Shown here in pieces: positions 37,307-40,090 of a stretch of 40,090 nucleotides of DNA. The position numbers and the translations under genes are program-made. Location of the stretch: the NCBI GenBank assembly GCA_004296775.1, contig RHGE01000054.1, positions 1-40,090 on the forward strand, given 5' to 3'. The DNA comes from Marinilabiliaceae bacterium JC017 (lineage in GTDB: Bacteria; Bacteroidota; Bacteroidia; Bacteroidales; Marinilabiliaceae). How positions within the stretch are numbered: the first letter of the stretch is position 1; every line of letters begins with the position of its first letter. Below the pieces are notes generated by a model. That model was not told the DNA's origin. It saw nothing but the letters and a program-made list of their open reading frames with translations, and did not search any database.

Positions 37307-39682
37307 ATGAATTTCTATTCAAAACAGTGTAAAGAAAAATGCATCGCCCTATTAATAATTGCCTTTTTTTCGGGGTTCTATCCTCTCTTTGGACAGGAAA
37401 AACAAAGCATCCAGGGTGTGGTGACCGATCGGCAAAATGAACTCCCGATTTCTTTTGCCACAGTAAGCTTGCATGCAGCGAAAGATTCAGCTCTTATCGC
37501 CGGCACCGTTAGCAATGATGAGGGACGGTTTGAAATTTCCCCGGTGCAAAAAGGCCATTATTACCTTCGCGTTAGTTTTATCGGATACCATCCCGAAATG
37601 CAAGAAGTGGATTTTATTCGAGGGGCAAACTACGATGCCGGAAAAATTCCGTTAAAACAAGAAACGGTAAATGTGAAGGAGGCCGTGGTAATGGGCGAAC
37701 GCATTAAAGCCAAAACGGCAGAGGGGAAAACCATATTTTTCATTAATAAGAAGCTGAACAGTGTCTCCAATTCGGGGGTTGATATTCTCAAACATCTGCC
37801 GGGCATCCAGGTTGACCTGATGCAGAACTTGTCCCTGGAAGGTAGTCGGGATATCCTCATTTTGGTGGATGGGAAGGAGCGCGATCTTAACTATGTGAGT
37901 CAGATTAATGCCAAACAAATTGATAAAGTAGAAATCATAAGCCCTCCCGGGCCAAAGTATGATGCCCATATCACAGGGGTGCTGAATATCATTCTAAAGG
38001 AGAATACCACAGGTTTCAGCGGGCATGTTTACGCTGAAGTCCCTACAACCGGCTCGGAAATCTTTGTTCATCCATCCTATAGCCTTAACTATGGAAACAA
38101 TAAGGTTAATGTGTATACATCTTATAATGGACAGCTGAATTATTTCGATATGGCACAAAAGAATATTCGTGAACTCGATGGGCCTTCCGGATTCAGAACA
38201 TTTCATTCAATGATGGATGTGAGACATAAAACCTGGCAACACCGGTTTCATTGTGGTGTGGATTTCTTCATGAATCCAACCAATCAGTTCAATTTATACG
38301 CCTTTTTCAATCCCTTTTCCCAGGAATATGACGGTGCCTTTACCATGCAATCCAGGTTGGAAAAGTTAAACGATGAATCAGGGCAAGGTCACAGAGAGGA
38401 AACAGATGAAAATTTCCAGGGGTACTATTCGCTGTACTACAAGCACCTGTTTGGTCGTCCGGGACAAGAGTTGAGTGTTGATCTGGGTTATTATGGGCTG
38501 GAGGCGAGTAATACCCTGCAATATGATTTCGACGAAGGCTCTGATCCCAACTACAGTGATGTGATCAATAGTGTAGAGCAATGCCAGCAAACAGCCAGTT
38601 TACGGATCGATTTTACCTCACCGCTCACCCAAACCACCCGGTTGGAGGCTGGCTTGAAAAGTCGTTTTAATTCCATGAAAGATCAGAATTCGTCAAGTTT
38701 TGATTACCAGGAAAACATTCATGCCGGTTATGTAGCCTTTGCCTATACGAATGATCGTTTTCAGCTCAGTACGGGCCTTCGGGTGGAACACTCCTTTATA
38801 GACCCAAAGGATGGACAAGATAATAAGGTGTTTGCCCTTCTGCCGAATGCCCAGGTTAACCTGCAAATCACCAAGAAGCAAAAACTTCAACTGGCCTATC
38901 GCCGGAGTATTCAACGGCCCAATATTTATCAGCTCAATCCGGCACTTACGGCAGAAGATCCCGTTACCGTACAACGGGGTAATCCCTGTTTGGACCCGGC
39001 TTTTCATCAGCAGGTATCCTTGGAATACATTGTGCTGCCCGGGAATAATTATCTCTCTACAAAAATATTCTACATCCGAACCGCCGATGTTATCCTTAAT
39101 CTGAGTTTTATCAATGACGCCGAACTTCTGGAAACCCGGATCGAAAACATGGGGGATCGACAAGAGTATGGAATTCAATGGGCAGGTGCCTTGAAATTAA
39201 GTAAGTCCATTGGTTTTTCACCCTATTTCAAACTATTCAGAATGCAATTAACTCCCAATGAGGTTGCCAGGCAATACACATTATCCACCACGAGGAAGTG
39301 GGCGTATGAATCCGGATTCTCCGCTACGGTGAACTTCAAAAACGATTTGGCCGCTTCCTTTATTTTCCAGTACAACAGTCCTACTTATGATTTTCAAAAC
39401 AAAAGATATAAAGATGTGGTCTATTTTCTGTCATTGGTAAAAACCTTCAATAAAAAGTTGAATATCGGGGCAACCATAGCCCTTCCTTTTGTCCGAACCT
39501 TTATCAATTCCGGCATTAAAACACGGGGAGAGGATCTTTATTCTTGTACGGAAGACGATATCAACCTTTCAGCCTTTCCTTTCTGGCTGCATATTCGTTA
39601 CCAGTTTAATTGGGGTAAAAAGGTTAATAAGATCAATCGTGAAAAAGAAAGCAACGATAATAATCGTAGCAAAGTATTTTAG
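37307..39682 (+). CDS. TonB-receptor-like outer-membrane beta-barrel protein with CarboxypepD_reg domain
   Basis: 791 residues. Signal peptide about 1-30 (FYPLFGQ), CarboxypepD_reg-like domain about 34-115 (IQGVVTDRQNELPISFATV), a plug-like region about 135-235 (VDILKHLPGIQVD, ILILVDGKERD, IDKVEIISPPGPKYD), then a large barrel with many aromatic strands. The layout matches the outer-membrane beta-barrel (OMP_b-brl_3) group of TonB-dependent-receptor relatives. The barrel-like end RYQFNWG is followed by about 20 charged residues, so the C-terminus is not the usual aromatic closing strand. Substrate unknown. A -7-like TGACTTTG lies at 37261-37268. A LytTR regulator lies just upstream. Confidence 0.87.
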   Translation: MNFYSKQCKEKCIALLIIAFFSGFYPLFGQEKQSIQGVVTDRQNELPISFATVSLHAAKDSALIAGTVSNDEGRFEISPVQKGHYYLRVSFIGYHPEMQEVDFIRGANYDAGKIPLKQETVNVKEAVVMGERIKAKTAEGKTIFFINKKLNSVSNSGVDILKHLPGIQVDLMQNLSLEGSRDILILVDGKERDLNYVSQINAKQIDKVEIISPPGPKYDAHITGVLNIILKENTTGFSGHVYAEVPTTGSEIFVHPSYSLNYGNNKVNVYTSYNGQLNYFDMAQKNIRELDGPSGFRTFHSMMDVRHKTWQHRFHCGVDFFMNPTNQFNLYAFFNPFSQEYDGAFTMQSRLEKLNDESGQGHREETDENFQGYYSLYYKHLFGRPGQELSVDLGYYGLEASNTLQYDFDEGSDPNYSDVINSVEQCQQTASLRIDFTSPLTQTTRLEAGLKSRFNSMKDQNSSSFDYQENIHAGYVAFAYTNDRFQLSTGLRVEHSFIDPKDGQDNKVFALLPNAQVNLQITKKQKLQLAYRRSIQRPNIYQLNPALTAEDPVTVQRGNPCLDPAFHQQVSLEYIVLPGNNYLSTKIFYIRTADVILNLSFINDAELLETRIENMGDRQEYGIQWAGALKLSKSIGFSPYFKLFRMQLTPNEVARQYTLSTTRKWAYESGFSATVNFKNDLAASFIFQYNSPTYDFQNKRYKDVVYFLSLVKTFNKKLNIGATIALPFVRTFINSGIKTRGEDLYSCTEDDINLSAFPFWLHIRYQFNWGKKVNKINREKESNDNNRSKVF

Positions 39683-39950
39683 AGTAAGGAGTAAGAAAAA
39701 AAACACAGAGGAACGAAGGCACAGAGATTTTATAAAGGATGGAAAGATTGCCGATTAGGCGCAGGAGCGCAGAGAGAGTTAATCTGCTCATTTTCCTAAG
39801 TGCATCAAATGTTCTTAATTCAGATTCTTGTCGCCCGGTCACTCCTTTCCCCTCCTGAAAGCATTAGGAGGGGTGATTTTCATTGAGTATGCAATGAAAA
39901 TCGGGGTGGTTTGATTGTAACATAACCAGTGAATATTTTAAAGAGTTATA
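39683..39950. other. Intergenic with two tandem hairpins
   Basis: No gene. AACACAGAGGAACGAAGGCACAGAG-type sequence at about 39700-39725 recurs, from memory, in many bacterial intergenic regions. Two hairpins follow each other: CCCCTCCT / AGGAGGGG (39849-39856 and 39866-39873) and GATTTTCATTG / CAATGAAAATC (39875-39885 and 39892-39902, loop AGTATG). Confidence 0.7.
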
Positions 39951-40090
39951 TAGTAGTCAGAGATGGCCATTGGCCATATTGACGCCAAGATAACAACTTA
40001 ACAAGAGGGTTAATTGATATATAAGTTTTAGTTCTTCAGGAATAGTTTTATTGGGACGTTGTCCCAAACCCTACTTCATTTTTGGCATTG
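39951..40090 (-). repeat. Dispersed repeat A, copy 3 (inverted, cut by the window end)
   Basis: The reverse complement matches copy 2 (33770-33890). It includes the end of the first hairpin arm (GCCAAAAATGAAG), the second hairpin TTGGGAC-AAC-GTCCCAA and the GTCAATATGGCCAATGGCC block. Orientation is opposite to copies 1 and 2. Confidence 0.88.

Noticed and set aside
33606-40090. Insertion sequence or composite transposon
   Set aside because: Inverted repeat copies exist, but no transposase or recombinase reading frame and no target duplication could be seen.

Overview
The window looks like chromosomal DNA of a Bacteroidota bacterium, probably from the order Bacteroidales/Marinilabiliales. The lineage is inferred from gene content: a DUF5686 outer-membrane protein, CarboxypepD_reg-fronted OMPs, a TlpA-type lipoprotein and a membrane-bound LytTR regulator. 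Genes lack clear Shine-Dalgarno sequences, and several promoters match the phylum-type TTTG / TAnnTTTG pattern. No rRNA, tRNA, CRISPR array, transposase, integrase or phage gene was seen.

Layout. 0-1.6 kb is sparse: two doubtful small ORFs and a pyrimidine-rich ~80-bp tandem repeat. 1.6-7.3 kb holds a DUF5686 OMP and an rRNA pseudouridine synthase with a 26-residue basic repeat tail (both minus), then glmM (plus). 7.7-13.3 kb is an export cluster: HlyD-type adaptor, MacB/FtsX-type permease, TolC-type channel and a second adaptor, with no ATPase. 13.9-16.7 kb holds mdh, then a two-gene unit: a membrane-anchored protein with six WM[TL]x4W motifs and a DUF2807 (head GIN) protein. 16.7-24.3 kb is housekeeping: AI-2E family permease, beta-helix lipoprotein, secreted EEP-fold protein, diacylglycerol kinase-trmH-cca, and a tandem pair of thioredoxins, one of them a lipoprotein.

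24.3-31.9 kb is a thiamin biosynthesis locus behind a consensus promoter and a TPP riboswitch: thiS, thiC, a TenI/ThiE-like gene, thiD, thiE, thiG and thiH. It could make the thiazole (ThiS, ThiG, ThiH) and pyrimidine (ThiC, ThiD) and join them (ThiE), but no thiF is present. The second half is split by 0.5-0.8 kb gaps filled with repeats, and thiE/G/H are visibly more GC-rich than the genes around them.

28-36.2 kb is the most unusual non-coding part. It contains three dispersed repeat families (A, B and C below), short simple-sequence arrays, and an 11-unit, 41-42 bp tandem array in which each unit carries a small inverted repeat whose stem sequence changes while pairing is kept. Repeat B copies lie inverted around thiG-thiH. 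Repeat A copies lie inverted around the last gene block (TlpA-like lipoprotein, LytTR membrane regulator, TonB-receptor-like OMP).

The strongest candidates for something undescribed are the WM[TL]x4W repeat protein with its GIN-domain partner, and the structured repeat families. All family assignments come from reading motifs by eye; no database search was run.
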